The translations under genes were made by a program, and so were the position numbers. Positions 1 to 9,147 of a DNA stretch of 64,000 nt are shown piece after piece. A model generated the notes under the pieces. That model ran no database searches. It worked only from the letters and a program-made list of their open reading frames with translations, and was not told the DNA's origin. Source of the stretch: Roseivivax halotolerans (lineage in GTDB: Bacteria; Pseudomonadota; Alphaproteobacteria; Rhodobacterales; Rhodobacteraceae); NCBI RefSeq assembly GCF_900115815.1, contig NZ_FOXV01000002.1:248001-312000 (forward strand), written 5' to 3'. Numbering within the stretch: the stretch's first letter is position 1; each line of letters begins with the position of its first letter.

Positions 1-239
1 CCGGCTTCACCACGGTTCTGCACGCCACGACCACGCGCACGGTCGATATCGTCCTGGCACTCGCGCTCATCCTCGGCGGCGTGGTCGGAGCGCAGATCGG
101 CGCGACGCTCGGATCGCGGCTCAAGGCAGAGCAACTCAGGATCCTGCTGGCGAGCCTCGTCCTCGCGGTCTGTTTCAAGCTGGCGCTCGATTTGCTTCTG
201 ACACCGGACGAGCTGTTCGTGATCGAGCAGACCTCATGA
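1..239 (+). CDS. Sulfite exporter TauE/SafE family membrane protein (C-terminal part)
   Basis: Only the last 78 codons lie in the window; the reading frame is open from base 3 to a TGA at 237-239. The peptide has two strongly hydrophobic stretches: one around the Gly/Ala-rich LALALILGGVVGAQIGATLG, one around LASLVLAVCFKLALDLLL. This pattern, including GxxxGAxxGxxL, is typical of the C-terminal half of TauE/SafE permeases, which are thought to export sulfite or sulfoacetate-type anions across the inner membrane. The next gene starts inside the stop codon (ATGA overlap) and belongs to a family often found with TauE, so the two are probably translated together. The substrate cannot be told from this fragment. 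Confidence 0.72.
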   Translation, partial: GFTTVLHATTTRTVDIVLALALILGGVVGAQIGATLGSRLKAEQLRILLASLVLAVCFKLALDLLLTPDELFVIEQTS

Positions 240-1003
240 TCCGCCGTCTCGCAGCCCTTCTCCTCGCTTTGCTTGGCGCAACACCGCTTGCGGCCCAGGA
301 AGACGTCGTTCTCGGCCTCAGCCGCAACGTGATCTCGATCTCGGCGAATTTCGACGGATCGGATATCCTGATCTACGGCGCGGTGAAGCGCGAGACGCCG
401 ATCCCGCCAGAGACGGAGCTCGGTGTCGTCATCACCGTCGAAGGACCATACGTGCCGCTCACCGTCTGGCGAAAGGAGCGCCGCTTCGGGATCTGGGTAA
501 ATACCGAGGCCGTCGAGGTGGATCTCGCGCCATCCTTCTACGCGGTGGCGACCTCGGCTCCGTTCACCAGCGTCATGAGCCATGTCGAGGATCTGCGCCA
601 CCGGGTCTCGGTCCCGCGCGCGATCAGGTCGGTGGGCGCGCCGATCTCGGTCGAGGACACGCAGGCGTTTTCCGAGGCGGTAATCCGCATCCGGGATGCG
701 GATGGGCGCTACCAGCTTCTCGAGGATTCAGTGGCGGTTCGTGAACAGACCCTCTTTTCGACCTCTGTCCGCCTGCCCGCGAACCTGACCGAAGGCACCT
801 ATCGCACCCGCATCTTCCTCACGCGCGACGGCAGCGTCGTCAGCGAGTATGATCGCGATATCGAGGTCCAGAAGGTCGGCATCGAGCGTTGGCTCTACAA
901 CCTTTCTCAGAGCCAGCCCTTCCTCTACGGGCTGCTCGCGCTGGTCCTCGCCTTGGCCGCCGGCTGGACAGCATCTGCCGTAACACGTCTGATAAGGTCC
1001 TGA
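236..1003 (+). CDS. TIGR02186-type membrane-anchored protein
   Basis: 255 aa. It begins with a signal peptide (hydrophobic residues 5-15, likely cleavage after the Ala-Ala-Gln near residue 21). A long extracytoplasmic beta-rich region follows, and a single C-terminal transmembrane helix lies near residues 228-250 (FLYGLLALVLALAAGW). The start overlaps the TauE stop by four bases, and the stop overlaps the next start by one base, which points to a translationally coupled unit. The topology and pairing with TauE match the uncharacterised alphaproteobacterial TIGR02186 family. A role as a periplasmic partner of the exporter is inferred from context only. The sequence shows no catalytic motif. 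Confidence 0.75.
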   Translation: MIRRLAALLLALLGATPLAAQEDVVLGLSRNVISISANFDGSDILIYGAVKRETPIPPETELGVVITVEGPYVPLTVWRKERRFGIWVNTEAVEVDLAPSFYAVATSAPFTSVMSHVEDLRHRVSVPRAIRSVGAPISVEDTQAFSEAVIRIRDADGRYQLLEDSVAVREQTLFSTSVRLPANLTEGTYRTRIFLTRDGSVVSEYDRDIEVQKVGIERWLYNLSQSQPFLYGLLALVLALAAGWTASAVTRLIRS

Positions 1004-1437
1004 TGTCCCGAACACCGCCTCCCCTTCGTGCCGATTTCCCCGCCTTCCTGCCGATGCAGACCCGCTGGAACGACAATGACGAATACGGCCATCTGAACAA
1101 CGCGACGTACCTGGAGCTTTTCGACACCGCCATCACCTATTGGCAGATGGAGAACGGGATCGATGTGCGCGGCCCCGATGCCTGGCGCTTCGTCGTGGTC
1201 GAGAACGGCTGTATCTATTTCCGCGAAGTAGGTTTTCCGGACAAGCTCGAGGCGGGCCTTCGTATCACGCGCATGGGCTCGTCCTCCTACCGGATCGAGG
1301 TCGCTCTGTTCCGCGACGGAGAGGACGAGGCGGCAAGCCTCGGCTTCTTCGTGAACGTCCTCACAGGCAATGATGCCCGTCCGCGCCCCATGCCCGGTGA
1401 CCTGCGCGGGCGCCTCGCCCGGATCTCTGTGACATGA
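1003..1437 (+). CDS. Acyl-CoA thioesterase, 4HBT hotdog family
   Basis: 144 aa from the ATG at 1003, which overlaps the upstream TGA by one base. A longer in-frame reading from 889 would run back into the previous gene and was not used. The N-terminal block around residues 17-45 (QTRWNDNDEYGHLNNATY, then a helix) is the hallmark of the 4-hydroxybenzoyl-CoA thioesterase family, with the catalytic Asp and the HLNN turn. The length is usual for a single hotdog domain. It should hydrolyse an acyl-CoA thioester in the cytoplasm; the substrate cannot be read from the sequence. It is the last gene of the TauE/TIGR02186 unit. Confidence 0.85.
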   Translation: MSRTPPPLRADFPAFLPMQTRWNDNDEYGHLNNATYLELFDTAITYWQMENGIDVRGPDAWRFVVVENGCIYFREVGFPDKLEAGLRITRMGSSSYRIEVALFRDGEDEAASLGFFVNVLTGNDARPRPMPGDLRGRLARISVT

Positions 1438-1477
1438 TTCAAGTCAAATCGCCGTTGCGATTCTCTGGTATGGTCGT

Positions 1478-1495
1478 CTCCTGACCTTTCAGGAG
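1478..1495 (+). promoter_or_regulatory. Hairpin covering the Shine-Dalgarno of the next gene
   Basis: CTCCTGA (1478-1484), a four-base loop and TCAGGAG (1489-1495) form a perfect seven-base-pair stem. The 3' arm contains AGGAG, the obvious ribosome binding site for the ATG at 1503. When folded, the stem would hide that site. The structure is read directly from the sequence; any regulatory effect is inference. Confidence 0.5.
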
Positions 1496-1502
1496 AAAAC
1501 CC

Positions 1503-1898
1503 ATGCGGAAGATCGCTCTGTTGCTTGCGGTGTTGGCAAGCCCCGCCTTCGCCCAGACCACGTCGGATGTGCGCTTTGAGCCCGGAAACTTCGGCACAAT
1601 GGTGTCCGGCACTGTCGTCGGAGACGAATATATCGATTATCGCCTTGGCGCGCAGGCCGGGCAAGAGATGTTCACCGAACTCACCGTGACGGACAGCAAT
1701 GGCAGCGGCACCGTCTACTTCAACATCCTGCCTCCAGGCAGCGATAACGTCGCAATCTACAACAGCTCGACCTACGGCAACGCGACGACTGTGGAATTGC
1801 CCGAGGACGGCACCTACACGATCCGGGTCTATCAGATGGGCAACGACCGGGACTCGGAAAGGACGTCGGGGTTCAATATCGACCTGCCGATCCAGTAA
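1503..1898 (+). CDS. Small secreted beta-rich protein of unknown function
   Basis: 131 aa with a short signal peptide (MRKIALLLAVLASPAFAQ). The mature part has many Gly, Thr and Asn residues and ends in a segment like the C-terminal half of bacterial pre-peptidase or jelly-roll domains (VELPEDGTYTIRVYQMGNDR). It has no cysteines and no membrane segment, so it is probably a soluble periplasmic or secreted domain. The start has a strong AGGAG seven bases upstream, but that site is part of a perfect hairpin. It stands alone between the thioesterase gene and uvrC, which points the other way. I do not recognise a named family and assign no function. Confidence 0.75.
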   Translation: MRKIALLLAVLASPAFAQTTSDVRFEPGNFGTMVSGTVVGDEYIDYRLGAQAGQEMFTELTVTDSNGSGTVYFNILPPGSDNVAIYNSSTYGNATTVELPEDGTYTIRVYQMGNDRDSERTSGFNIDLPIQ

Positions 1899-1908
1899 AT
1901 CGGCCGCC

Positions 1909-3783
1909 CTACCCTTTCTCGTGGAAATGGCCGTAGATCTTTTCGGCCAGGGCCTCGCTCACGCCCTCGACGGCCTTCAGGTCGGCGAGGTTCGCGCGGC
2001 TGACTGCCTTGGCCGAGCCGAAATGTGACAGCAGCGCCCGCTTGCGGGAGGCGCCGACACCGGCAATCTCGTCCAGTGGGTTCTTCCCCATCGACTTGGC
2101 GCGCTTGGCGCGATGCGTGCCGATGGCAAAGCGGTGCGCCTCATCGCGCATCCGCTGCACGAAATAGAGCACCGGATCGTTGTGCCTGAGCGCGAAAGGC
2201 CGCTGTCCGACGCGGTGGAACTCCTCCTTGCCGGCGTCCCGGTCGATGCCCTTGGCAACGCCGACCATCGGAATGTCCTCGACCCCGTATTCAGCCATGA
2301 TCTCGTGCACGGCCGAGACCTGGCCCGCGCCGCCGTCGATCAGTAAGAGGTCCGGCCACATGCCCTTCTCGCGGTTCGGATCTTCCTTCTGGAGCCGCTT
2401 GAACCGCCGAGTGAGCACCTCTTTCATCATGCCGAAATCGTCGCCCGGCACGAGCTCTTCGCCCTTGATGTTGAACTTGCGATACTGGCTCTTGAGGAAC
2501 CCCTCCGCCCCCGCGACGATCATCGCGCCGACGGCGTTCGTCCCCTGGATGTGAGAGTTGTCGTAGACCTCGATCCGCTCTGGCACGGTCTCGAGCCCCA
2601 GCGCTTCGGCAAGCCCGGTCAAAAGCTTCGTCTGCGTCGCGGTCTCGGACATCTTGCGCGCAAGGCTCTCGCGCGCGTTGCGGGTCGCGCCCTCGATCAG
2701 CTCCGCCTTCTCGCCACGGCGTGGCACCACGATCTCGACCTTGCGGCCAAGCTTGCCCGTCAGCAGCTCCTGCATGAGGTCCGGGCTTTCGATGTCATGC
2801 GACAGAAGGATGAGGCGTGGTGGCTCTTTCGTATCGTAGAACTGGCCGAGAAAGGCTTCGAGCACCTCTGCCTCGTCCACGTCCTCGCCCACGCGCGGAT
2901 AAAAATCCCGGTTCCCCCAGTTCTGGTTCGCGCGGATGAAAAAGACCTGCACGCAGGCCTGCCCATGCTCCATGTGCAATGCGATGATGTCGGCTTCGGT
3001 CACGCCCTTTGGATTGATGCCCTGCACCGACTGAACCTGTGTCAGCGCCCGGATCCGGTCGCGGAGCGCGGCGGCGCGCTCGAATTCCATCGCCTCGGAG
3101 GCTTCCTGCATCTCGGATGCCAGCGTCTCCTGGATCTGGGTCGTCCGGCCCGAGAGGAACCTCTCCGCGTCGCGCACGCTCTCGGCATAATCCGTCTCCG
3201 AGATCCGCCCGACGCACGGCGCGCTGCATCGTTTGATCTGGTACAAGAGGCACGGCCGGGTGCGCGTCTCGAACACCGAGTCCGAACAATTTCGCAGAAG
3301 AAAGACCTTCTGGAGCTGGTTCAGCGTGCGGTTCACCGCGCCTGCGCTCGCGAATGGGCCATAGTATGAGCCCTTTTCGCGCTTCGCCCCACGATGTTTC
3401 TTGATCATCGGATAGGGATGATCGCCGGTCACCAGGATGTTCGGAAACGACTTGTCATCGCGCAGGAGCACGTTGAACTTCGGCTTGAGCTGCTTGATCA
3501 GGTTCTGCTCGAGCAGCAGCGCCTCGGTCTCGGTCCGGGTCGTGAGGAACATCATCGACGCGGTCTCGGAGATCATCCGGGCAATCCGCCGCGAATGCCC
3601 CGAAGGCCGCGCGTAGTTCGACACCCGCGCCTTCAGGTTCCGCGCCTTGCCGACGTAAAGGACACGGCTCTGGTCATCGAGCATCCGGTAAACGCCGGGC
3701 GAAGAATCCAACGTCTTCAAGTAGCTCTGTATGCAATCGTGCCCGGTGAGGCCCTGGTTCGTGGTCTGCTCGTTTTCCGACAT
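1909..3783 (-). CDS. uvrC: Excinuclease ABC subunit C
   Basis: 624 aa, full length for UvrC. An N-terminal GIY-YIG nuclease domain (GVY at residues 30-32, YVG at 43-45) is followed by a Cys-rich stretch ([17 protein letters not shown]) and a UVR helix pair near residue 220 ([15 protein letters not shown]). The C-terminal RNase H-like endonuclease domain carries [10 protein letters not shown] and [14 protein letters not shown], and two helix-hairpin-helix motifs close the protein ([20 protein letters not shown]). It makes the 3' and 5' incisions in nucleotide excision repair together with UvrA and UvrB. It seems to be transcribed alone from the AT-rich gap upstream. Confidence 0.97.
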   Translation of the reverse strand: MSENEQTTNQGLTGHDCIQSYLKTLDSSPGVYRMLDDQSRVLYVGKARNLKARVSNYARPSGHSRRIARMISETASMMFLTTRTETEALLLEQNLIKQLKPKFNVLLRDDKSFPNILVTGDHPYPMIKKHRGAKREKGSYYGPFASAGAVNRTLNQLQKVFLLRNCSDSVFETRTRPCLLYQIKRCSAPCVGRISETDYAESVRDAERFLSGRTTQIQETLASEMQEASEAMEFERAAALRDRIRALTQVQSVQGINPKGVTEADIIALHMEHGQACVQVFFIRANQNWGNRDFYPRVGEDVDEAEVLEAFLGQFYDTKEPPRLILLSHDIESPDLMQELLTGKLGRKVEIVVPRRGEKAELIEGATRNARESLARKMSETATQTKLLTGLAEALGLETVPERIEVYDNSHIQGTNAVGAMIVAGAEGFLKSQYRKFNIKGEELVPGDDFGMMKEVLTRRFKRLQKEDPNREKGMWPDLLLIDGGAGQVSAVHEIMAEYGVEDIPMVGVAKGIDRDAGKEEFHRVGQRPFALRHNDPVLYFVQRMRDEAHRFAIGTHRAKRAKSMGKNPLDEIAGVGASRKRALLSHFGSAKAVSRANLADLKAVEGVSEALAEKIYGHFHEKG

Positions 3784-4102
3784 CGTTTACCGATTCTTAA
3801 CTCGATTCGGATCTGCGTCGAATCGCCGTTTCCGGCAGGCATTGTAACAGCATTGTTTCAAGGTTTTTTGCATCCACGGAACCTGTGGACAACACGCGGG
3901 ACAAATCTTGGGCCACCGGGAATTTTCCTTTGTTTATGAAGACTTCGTTAAAGCGCCCAATTTTTAATCACAAATTTAACCACCTGATAACAAACGAAAC
4001 TTTTCTTAACACGCGTCAAATGCCTGCAATGTGGCGTGTTTTCAGAACACTCGTCCAATTCATGACCCGCCGGTGCACAACTGGCTTTGCGACTATGCCA
4101 CC
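3784..4102. other. AT-rich intergenic region upstream of uvrC
   Basis: This 319-base gap lies between the uvrC start and the stop of the reductase gene, both on the minus strand. Bases 3920-4020 are clearly richer in A and T than anything nearby and hold several TTAA and TTAAC words. It probably carries the uvrC promoter. I see no convincing ORF, tRNA or terminator. Two TTAA words near 3960-3980 are eight bases apart, one more than a CtrA site needs. Confidence 0.4.
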
Positions 4103-4891
4103 CTACTCCGTTCCGACCACGTCCGGGGTCTTCCAGGCAAGGTGTTGTCCGCCGTCGATGCACAGAAGCTGGCCCGTCACCGCGGGCGCATTCATGAAAT
4201 ATCCCAGCGCGCCGGTGATGTCCGACGGGTTGGAACCGCGCTCCATGATCGTCGCGGCGCGCTGCTTGGCGAAATGCTCGTCGCTCTGCCGCCCGCCCTT
4301 CAGCGTCGGCCCGGGACCGATCGCGTTGACGCGCACGCGCGGGGCGAGCGCCATCGCCGCCGTCTGCGTGAAGGTCCACAGGCCCATCTTCGCCAGCGTG
4401 TAGGTCATGAATTCCGGTGTCAGCTTGCGAACGCGCTGATCGACCATGTTGATTACAAGGCCCTGCGCCTGCGGTTCACCGTTCTCGTCCTCGAGCGGGT
4501 CCGGCACTTGGGCTGCCAGCGCTTGCGTCAGCGCGAAGGGCGCGCGCAGGTTGCTCTCCATGTGGCGGTCCCAACTCTCGCGGGTCGCGCTGTCGATATC
4601 GTCATGCTCGAAGATCGAGGCGTTGTTCACCAGAATGGTGATTGGGCCGCCAAGCGCTTCGGCCGCCTTGGGAAGAAGCTCCTGCACCTCGTCTTCGTTC
4701 AGAAGGTCCGCCTGCACGGAAGCGGCGCTTCGGCCCATCTTGCGGATCTCGCCGGCGACCTCGTCGGCGGCATCGGAGGATGAATTGTAATGCACCGCCA
4801 CGTCGACGCCCTGCTCCGCAAGATAAAGCGCCATCGCGCGTCCAAGGCGATGTCCGGCTCCGGTGACAAGGGCGCGGGGCTGGTCGGTCAT
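4103..4891 (-). CDS. Short-chain reductase, pteridine reductase (PTR1/FolM)-like
   Basis: 262 aa, one classical SDR domain. The nucleotide-binding motif is TGAGHRLG, which fits the TGxxxRxG form used by pteridine reductases rather than the common TGxxxGxG. The active site reads NMVDQ followed by YTLAK, giving the Asp, Tyr and Lys of PTR1/FolM where most SDRs have Ser-Tyr-Lys. The later VNAIGPGPT segment also fits. By family knowledge such enzymes reduce dihydrobiopterin or dihydrofolate with NADPH, so a role in folate or pterin reduction is likely but not proven. A strong GAAGGAG precedes the ATG. No folate gene is adjacent. Confidence 0.82.
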   Translation of the reverse strand: MTDQPRALVTGAGHRLGRAMALYLAEQGVDVAVHYNSSSDAADEVAGEIRKMGRSAASVQADLLNEDEVQELLPKAAEALGGPITILVNNASIFEHDDIDSATRESWDRHMESNLRAPFALTQALAAQVPDPLEDENGEPQAQGLVINMVDQRVRKLTPEFMTYTLAKMGLWTFTQTAAMALAPRVRVNAIGPGPTLKGGRQSDEHFAKQRAATIMERGSNPSDITGALGYFMNAPAVTGQLLCIDGGQHLAWKTPDVVGTE

Positions 4892-4907
4892 GGGGTCTCC
4901 TTCGGTG

Positions 4908-5855
4908 TCAGATCAGCACGTAGGCCACATAGCCCACATAGAGCGCCGACAAGATCACGCCCCAGGTCCGCGTGAGATCGCGTCCGAAAAGAACGAAGGG
5001 CATGAGCAGGAGCGACGCACCCAGCATCACCCACAGATCGAAGGTCAGGAATTCGCGGTCCACCTCCATCGGCGCGATCAGGCTCGCGATGCCGATAATG
5101 GCGAGGAGGTTGAACATGTTCGAGCCGATGACGTTGCCAATCGCCACATCCGCCTGCTTGCGGATGGCGGCCGAGACGGTCGTCGCAAGCTCCGGCAGCG
5201 ACGTGCCGAGCGCGACGAGCGTCAGGCCGATCACCGTATCGGAAACGCCGAACCGCGTCGCGATCACCCTTGCGCTGTCGACCAAAAGGTCCGCGCCCAG
5301 CGGCAGACCGATGAGGCCGAGCGCCAGGTAGAGGATGATCTTCCACCAGGGCATATCGGGATCGGCGCCCTCGACATCTTCTTCCGGATCTTCGGCTTTC
5401 ATCGAATTGCGATGCTTGAGGCTGTCGCGAAGATTGTCACCGAGGATCACCGCGAGCACTGCCAGCAACACCAGGCCCGAGATCCAATCGAAGACGCCTC
5501 GGAACGCCAGCGCGATGAAGATCACTGTCGCGCCCAGCATGATCACGTAGCTTTTGCGGCTGTCGCATTGCGACGTGTGCATCACGGCGATAATCGCCGG
5601 GATGCCGAGCACAAGCAGGATATTCGCCGTGTTCGACCCCACGACGTTGCCCAGGGCGATGCCGGGCACCCCGTCGAGCGCAGCGTTGATCGAAATGAGA
5701 AGCTCGGGCGCCGAGGTTCCGAAAGCGACGATGGTCAGGCTGACGATCAGAGCCGGAATCCCGACGCGCAACGCGAGGTTCACAGCACCTTTCACCAGCG
5801 CGTCGCCCGCCAGAAGCAGGATCGCAAGACCCAAGATCGCGGTAAGATAGACCAT
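4908..5855 (-). CDS. Calcium/sodium antiporter, CaCA family
   Basis: 315 aa, about ten transmembrane helices in two related halves. Each half carries the alpha-repeat signature: GTSAPE at residues 46-51 and GTSLPE at 217-222, each followed by a GNVVGSN or GNVIGSN motif. These acidic residues bind the cation in Na+/Ca2+ exchangers. A hydrophilic acidic loop near residues 153-168 separates the halves. It resembles the YrbG type. It exchanges Na+ or H+ for Ca2+ across the inner membrane. It ends 16 bases before the SDR start and lies three bases after the small zinc-ribbon gene, so all are likely read from one transcript. Confidence 0.93.
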   Translation of the reverse strand: MVYLTAILGLAILLLAGDALVKGAVNLALRVGIPALIVSLTIVAFGTSAPELLISINAALDGVPGIALGNVVGSNTANILLVLGIPAIIAVMHTSQCDSRKSYVIMLGATVIFIALAFRGVFDWISGLVLLAVLAVILGDNLRDSLKHRNSMKAEDPEEDVEGADPDMPWWKIILYLALGLIGLPLGADLLVDSARVIATRFGVSDTVIGLTLVALGTSLPELATTVSAAIRKQADVAIGNVIGSNMFNLLAIIGIASLIAPMEVDREFLTFDLWVMLGASLLLMPFVLFGRDLTRTWGVILSALYVGYVAYVLI

Positions 5856-5858
5856 GCG

Positions 5859-6029
5859 TTAGCCCCGCTTTTCGCCACCGCAGGGACATGGCCCCTTGCC
5901 GATGCGATACCGCCCGCAATCTCGGCATTTGCGGTTGCTCAATGTTTTCATGCCCGGCACGCGCAGCTTGCCGAACATCGCCATCACGCCCATGGCGATC
6001 AGGAAGAGAAAGACGATCTTGACGATCAC
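5859..6029 (-). CDS. Small membrane protein with a zinc-ribbon-like tail
   Basis: 56 aa if translation starts at the GTG at 6029, two bases after the S49 peptidase stop. A longer frame from an ATG at 6059 would lie wholly inside the peptidase gene's 3' end, so the GTG is preferred. It has one N-terminal transmembrane helix (IVKIVFLFLIAMGVMAMFG) and a Cys-rich tail with CRDCGRY and CPCGG, spaced like a degenerate zinc ribbon. It sits between the protease and the antiporter with almost no gap, suggesting co-expression. Its function is unknown; a scaffold or sensor at the inner membrane is only a guess. Confidence 0.68.
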   Translation of the reverse strand: MIVKIVFLFLIAMGVMAMFGKLRVPGMKTLSNRKCRDCGRYRIGKGPCPCGGEKRG

Positions 6030-6030
6030 G

Positions 6031-6825
6031 TCACAGGCCAAAGCGCGCGTAGGCGGCACGCTCCTCGATCTGGGTGAAGGCCTGGTCGGTCATCTCGGCA
6101 CCGAAGCGGCTCAGAAGACCTTTCTTCTGACCGTAACGGCGGAAATTCACGTCATCACCGAACCGCTCTTTCATGACCTTTTCAAGATGCCCGATCCCGT
6201 CTGCAAGGCCGACATCCACCGCGCTCTGACCGAGCCAGACCTCGCCGGTGAAGAGATCGGGATCGTCGGCGAGCTTGTCGCCGCGCCGTGTCTTGACCTG
6301 GTCGATGAAATTGCCGTGCAGCTGCTCCAGCAGGCGGTTCAGCCGTTCGACATCCTCTTCCTGCTCGGGCCGGAAGGGATCGAGCATGCTCTTGGACTTG
6401 CCCGCCGTATAGACCCGGCGCTCGAAGCCTTGGCGCTGCAGGAAGACATGTGCGCCGAACCCAGCGGAGATGACGCCGATGGAGCCGAGGATCGAGCTCG
6501 GGTCGGCGAAGATCTCGTCGGCGGCGCTGGCGATCCAGTAGCCGCCAGACGCGGCCACGTCCTCGACGAATGCGATGACCGGCACGTCCTTCTCTTCGGA
6601 GAGCCGCCGGATGCGCGCGCCTATGAGCGAGGATTGCACCGGTGAGCCGCCGGGAGAGTTGATCTCGAGCGCGACGGCCTTGGGCTTGCCGCGCTTGAAC
6701 GCCTTGTTCAGCATGTCAGTGACGTTTCGATCAGAGATGCCCGACCGGCCCATACCGATCGCGCCTTGCAGACGCACAACCGATACGGTCGGCTTGCGTT
6801 TGAAAACGGTAGACAACTTGCTCAT
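6031..6825 (-). CDS. S49 family serine protease (SppA/SohB-like)
   Basis: 264 aa from the ATG at 6825; an upstream in-frame ATG at 6924 would add a basic, low-complexity leader and was rejected. The core has NSPGGSPVQSS (residues 57-67), the nucleophile in AASGGYW (Ser93) and SILGSIGVI, all standard in the S49 family. The catalytic Lys is expected in AGKSKSMLDPF near residues 143-145. There is no clear N-terminal membrane helix, so it is shorter than full SppA and may act on the cytoplasmic face, possibly held by its membrane neighbour. By family it cleaves leftover signal peptides or small membrane fragments. Confidence 0.9.
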   Translation of the reverse strand: MSKLSTVFKRKPTVSVVRLQGAIGMGRSGISDRNVTDMLNKAFKRGKPKAVALEINSPGGSPVQSSLIGARIRRLSEEKDVPVIAFVEDVAASGGYWIASAADEIFADPSSILGSIGVISAGFGAHVFLQRQGFERRVYTAGKSKSMLDPFRPEQEEDVERLNRLLEQLHGNFIDQVKTRRGDKLADDPDLFTGEVWLGQSAVDVGLADGIGHLEKVMKERFGDDVNFRRYGQKKGLLSRFGAEMTDQAFTQIEERAAYARFGL

Positions 6826-6925
6826 GCCTCTGGACTTAGAGGCGGTGTCACTTACAAACAAGAGCCGCTCCCGCAGGATCGCCCCTTTCCTTCGACCAGA
6901 GTGGTCGGCCCGCCGCGCGGGCAAG

Positions 6926-6950
6926 GAAAAACCCCGCCGAAGCGGGGTTC
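6926..6950 (-). terminator. Rho-independent terminator of the petABC operon
   Basis: On the minus strand an eight-base-pair GC-rich stem (arms at 6942-6949 and 6930-6937, CGAA-type tetraloop) is followed by a run of five Ts. It lies 26 bases after the cytochrome c1 stop codon, exactly where transcription of petABC should end and before the S49 gene begins. Confidence 0.85.
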
Positions 6951-6975
6951 CTCAACGCTTGGAAAGGCGGCTGCC

Positions 6976-7773
6976 TCACTCTTTCGCGCGGGCCTTGATC
7001 GGCTTCCAGATGCGCTTGTTGGTGAGATAGAGCAGTACCGACAGAATGGTGAGGAACACCACACCCACGAAGCCCGCCTGCTTGCGCGCCATCATCTTGG
7101 GCTCGGCCGTCCACATCAGGAAAGCCGCAACGTCTTTCGATTGCTGTTCGATCGTCGTCTCGATGTCGGGGTTGGCGTATTCGACATCATCACCGTAAAG
7201 CGGCGGCGCCATCGAGATATAGCCGCCCGGGAAGGCGGTATTCTCGTAAAGGATCGTGCCCGCCTGCTCGATCTGCTCGCCCGTGTAGCCGGTCAGGAGC
7301 GAGGCGATGTATTCCGCGCCGCCCATGCCCTTCACGAGCTGGTTGATGCCCGTGCCGTAGGGGCCGTGAAAGCCTGCACGCGCCTTGGCCATGAGAGACA
7401 GGTCGGGTGCGCCGACGGCGTTGTTCTCGGGGAAGTGGTCGGTCGGCCGTGCGGGACGGTAGTCGTCGAGTTCCTCGTCGAAGACCTCGAAGTTCTGTTC
7501 CGCATAGGCACGCACCTCGGCCTCGGAATAGCCCGGGCCGCTCTCATCCTGAAGCGAGCGGATCGGGACGTATTTCAGGCCGTGGCAGGCCGCGCAGACC
7601 TGCGTGTAGACCTGCAGGCCCCGCTGGAGCTGCGCCTGGTCATAGGTGCCGAAGGGACCCTCGAAGGAGAAGTCGTAGTCTTCGACATGTCCCTCGGAGC
7701 CGGCGGCGAATGCGCCGCCGACGGGAAGAGCCAGTGCCAGGAGGGCGGTGATGGCGAGTTTCTTGATCATCAC
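6976..7773 (-). CDS. petC: Cytochrome c1 of the bc1 complex
   Basis: 265 aa. A signal peptide covers roughly residues 1-24 and is followed by the c-type heme site CAACH (residues 60-64). A Met-containing segment [11 protein letters not shown] likely gives the axial Met ligand. A single C-terminal transmembrane helix ([16 protein letters not shown]) ends in a basic cytoplasmic tail. It accepts electrons from the Rieske protein and passes them to soluble or membrane cytochrome c. It is the last gene of petABC, 16 bases after petB, with a terminator just beyond. The start has two adjacent ATG codons; either could be used. Confidence 0.97.
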   Translation of the reverse strand: MMIKKLAITALLALALPVGGAFAAGSEGHVEDYDFSFEGPFGTYDQAQLQRGLQVYTQVCAACHGLKYVPIRSLQDESGPGYSEAEVRAYAEQNFEVFDEELDDYRPARPTDHFPENNAVGAPDLSLMAKARAGFHGPYGTGINQLVKGMGGAEYIASLLTGYTGEQIEQAGTILYENTAFPGGYISMAPPLYGDDVEYANPDIETTIEQQSKDVAAFLMWTAEPKMMARKQAGFVGVVFLTILSVLLYLTNKRIWKPIKARAKE

Positions 7774-7789
7774 TTTGTCCGATCCTTTC

Positions 7790-9136
7790 TTATTCGGCCG
7801 GAGCGACGTTGGGTTCGGTCTTGGTACCGCCCGTCGCCGAGGCGTGCGCCTCGAAATCAGCTTCGATCGTGTCGGGCCGCTTGAGCGGCTTCTCGATCAC
7901 GCCGAGCAGCGGCAGGATCACCAGGAAGTAGGCGAACCAGTAGGCCGACGCGATCAGCGACAGCGAGGAATAGGGCTCCTCGGCGGGCATTGCCCCGAGC
8001 CACATCAGCGCGAAGAAGTCGACGATCAGCAGCGCGAACCACCACTTGAACTGCGGACGGTAGCGGCCCGAGCGAACGCTCGACGTGTCGAGCCAGGGCG
8101 CCAGCGCCATGACCGCGATCGCGCCGAACATCGCAAGCACACCGAAGAACTTCGCATCGATGATGCCGCCGGTCACGAAGGAGGCGATCTGAACGACCCA
8201 CACCTCGGAAGTGAACGCGCGAAGGATCGCGTAGAACGGCAGGAAGTACCATTCGGGAACGATGTGCGCGGGCGTCGCGAGCGGGTTCGCCTCGATGTAG
8301 TTGTCCGGGTGGCCGAGATAGTTCGGCATGAACCCGACAATCGCGAAGAACACCGCGAGGATGATCGCCAGCGCGAAGAGGTCCTTGATCACGTAGTAGG
8401 GCCAGAACGGAACCGTGTCCTTCTCGGCCTCGGCCTTGGAGCCGCGACGAACCTCGACACCCGTGGGGTTGTTGTTGCCCGTGGAGTGGAAGGCCCAGAT
8501 GTGCACGATCACGAGGCCCGCGATGACGAACGGGAAGAGATAGTGCAGCGAGAAGAAGCGCGTCAGCGTGTAGTTGCCAACCGCGGGTCCGCCAAGAAGC
8601 CAGGTCTGCAGCGTCTCGCCAATGAACGGGATCGCGCCGAAGAGGCCGGTGATCACGGTCGCGCCCCAGAAGGACATCTGACCCCAGGGCAGAACGTAGC
8701 CCATGAAGGCGGTGCCCATCATCAGAAGGTAGATCAGGATACCGATGATCCAGGTGACCTCGCGCGGCGCCTTGTAGGAGCCGTAATAGAGGCCGCGGAA
8801 GATATGTGCGTAGACCGCAACGAAGAACAGCGACGCGCCGTTCTGGTGCATGTAGCGCAGCGCCCAGCCACCATTCACGTCACGCATGATATGCTCGACG
8901 CTGGCGAACGCCATATCCGCGTCCGGCGTGTAGTGCATGACCAGCGTGATGCCGGTGATGATCTGCAGCGCAAGGGTGAAGGTCAGGACGATGCCCCAGA
9001 TCCACATCCAGTTGAGGTTCTTGGGGGTGGGGATCATCAGCGTGTCGTAGAGAAGCCCGACGATCGGAAGGCGCTTGTGCAGCCACTTCTCGCCCGAGGA
9101 CTTCGGTTCGTAATGGTCGTGCGGGATACCAGCCAT
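7790..9136 (-). CDS. petB: Cytochrome b of the bc1 complex
   Basis: 448 aa, the long form found in alphaproteobacteria. Eight transmembrane helices can be followed. The two His pairs for hemes bL and bH lie in the helices around [11 protein letters not shown] to [11 protein letters not shown] and in [18 protein letters not shown]. The Qo-site motif [15 protein letters not shown] is intact. It forms the quinol oxidation and quinone reduction sites of complex III. The C-terminus is extended and polar, as in Rhodobacter. It is preceded by a strong GGGAGAGA and lies 11 bases after petA. Confidence 0.98.
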   Translation of the reverse strand: MAGIPHDHYEPKSSGEKWLHKRLPIVGLLYDTLMIPTPKNLNWMWIWGIVLTFTLALQIITGITLVMHYTPDADMAFASVEHIMRDVNGGWALRYMHQNGASLFFVAVYAHIFRGLYYGSYKAPREVTWIIGILIYLLMMGTAFMGYVLPWGQMSFWGATVITGLFGAIPFIGETLQTWLLGGPAVGNYTLTRFFSLHYLFPFVIAGLVIVHIWAFHSTGNNNPTGVEVRRGSKAEAEKDTVPFWPYYVIKDLFALAIILAVFFAIVGFMPNYLGHPDNYIEANPLATPAHIVPEWYFLPFYAILRAFTSEVWVVQIASFVTGGIIDAKFFGVLAMFGAIAVMALAPWLDTSSVRSGRYRPQFKWWFALLIVDFFALMWLGAMPAEEPYSSLSLIASAYWFAYFLVILPLLGVIEKPLKRPDTIEADFEAHASATGGTKTEPNVAPAE

Positions 9137-9147
9137 GTCTCTCTCCC

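Noticed and set aside
3955-3985. A CtrA binding site (TTAA-N7-TTAA) upstream of uvrC
   Set aside because: The two TTAA words are eight bases apart, not seven, and the whole stretch is AT-rich, so chance matches are expected.
4863-6077. A 404-codon open frame opposite the calcium/sodium antiporter
   Set aside because: Its residues are rich in Arg, Asp, His and Gln without domains, as expected for an antisense frame; the antiporter is clear.
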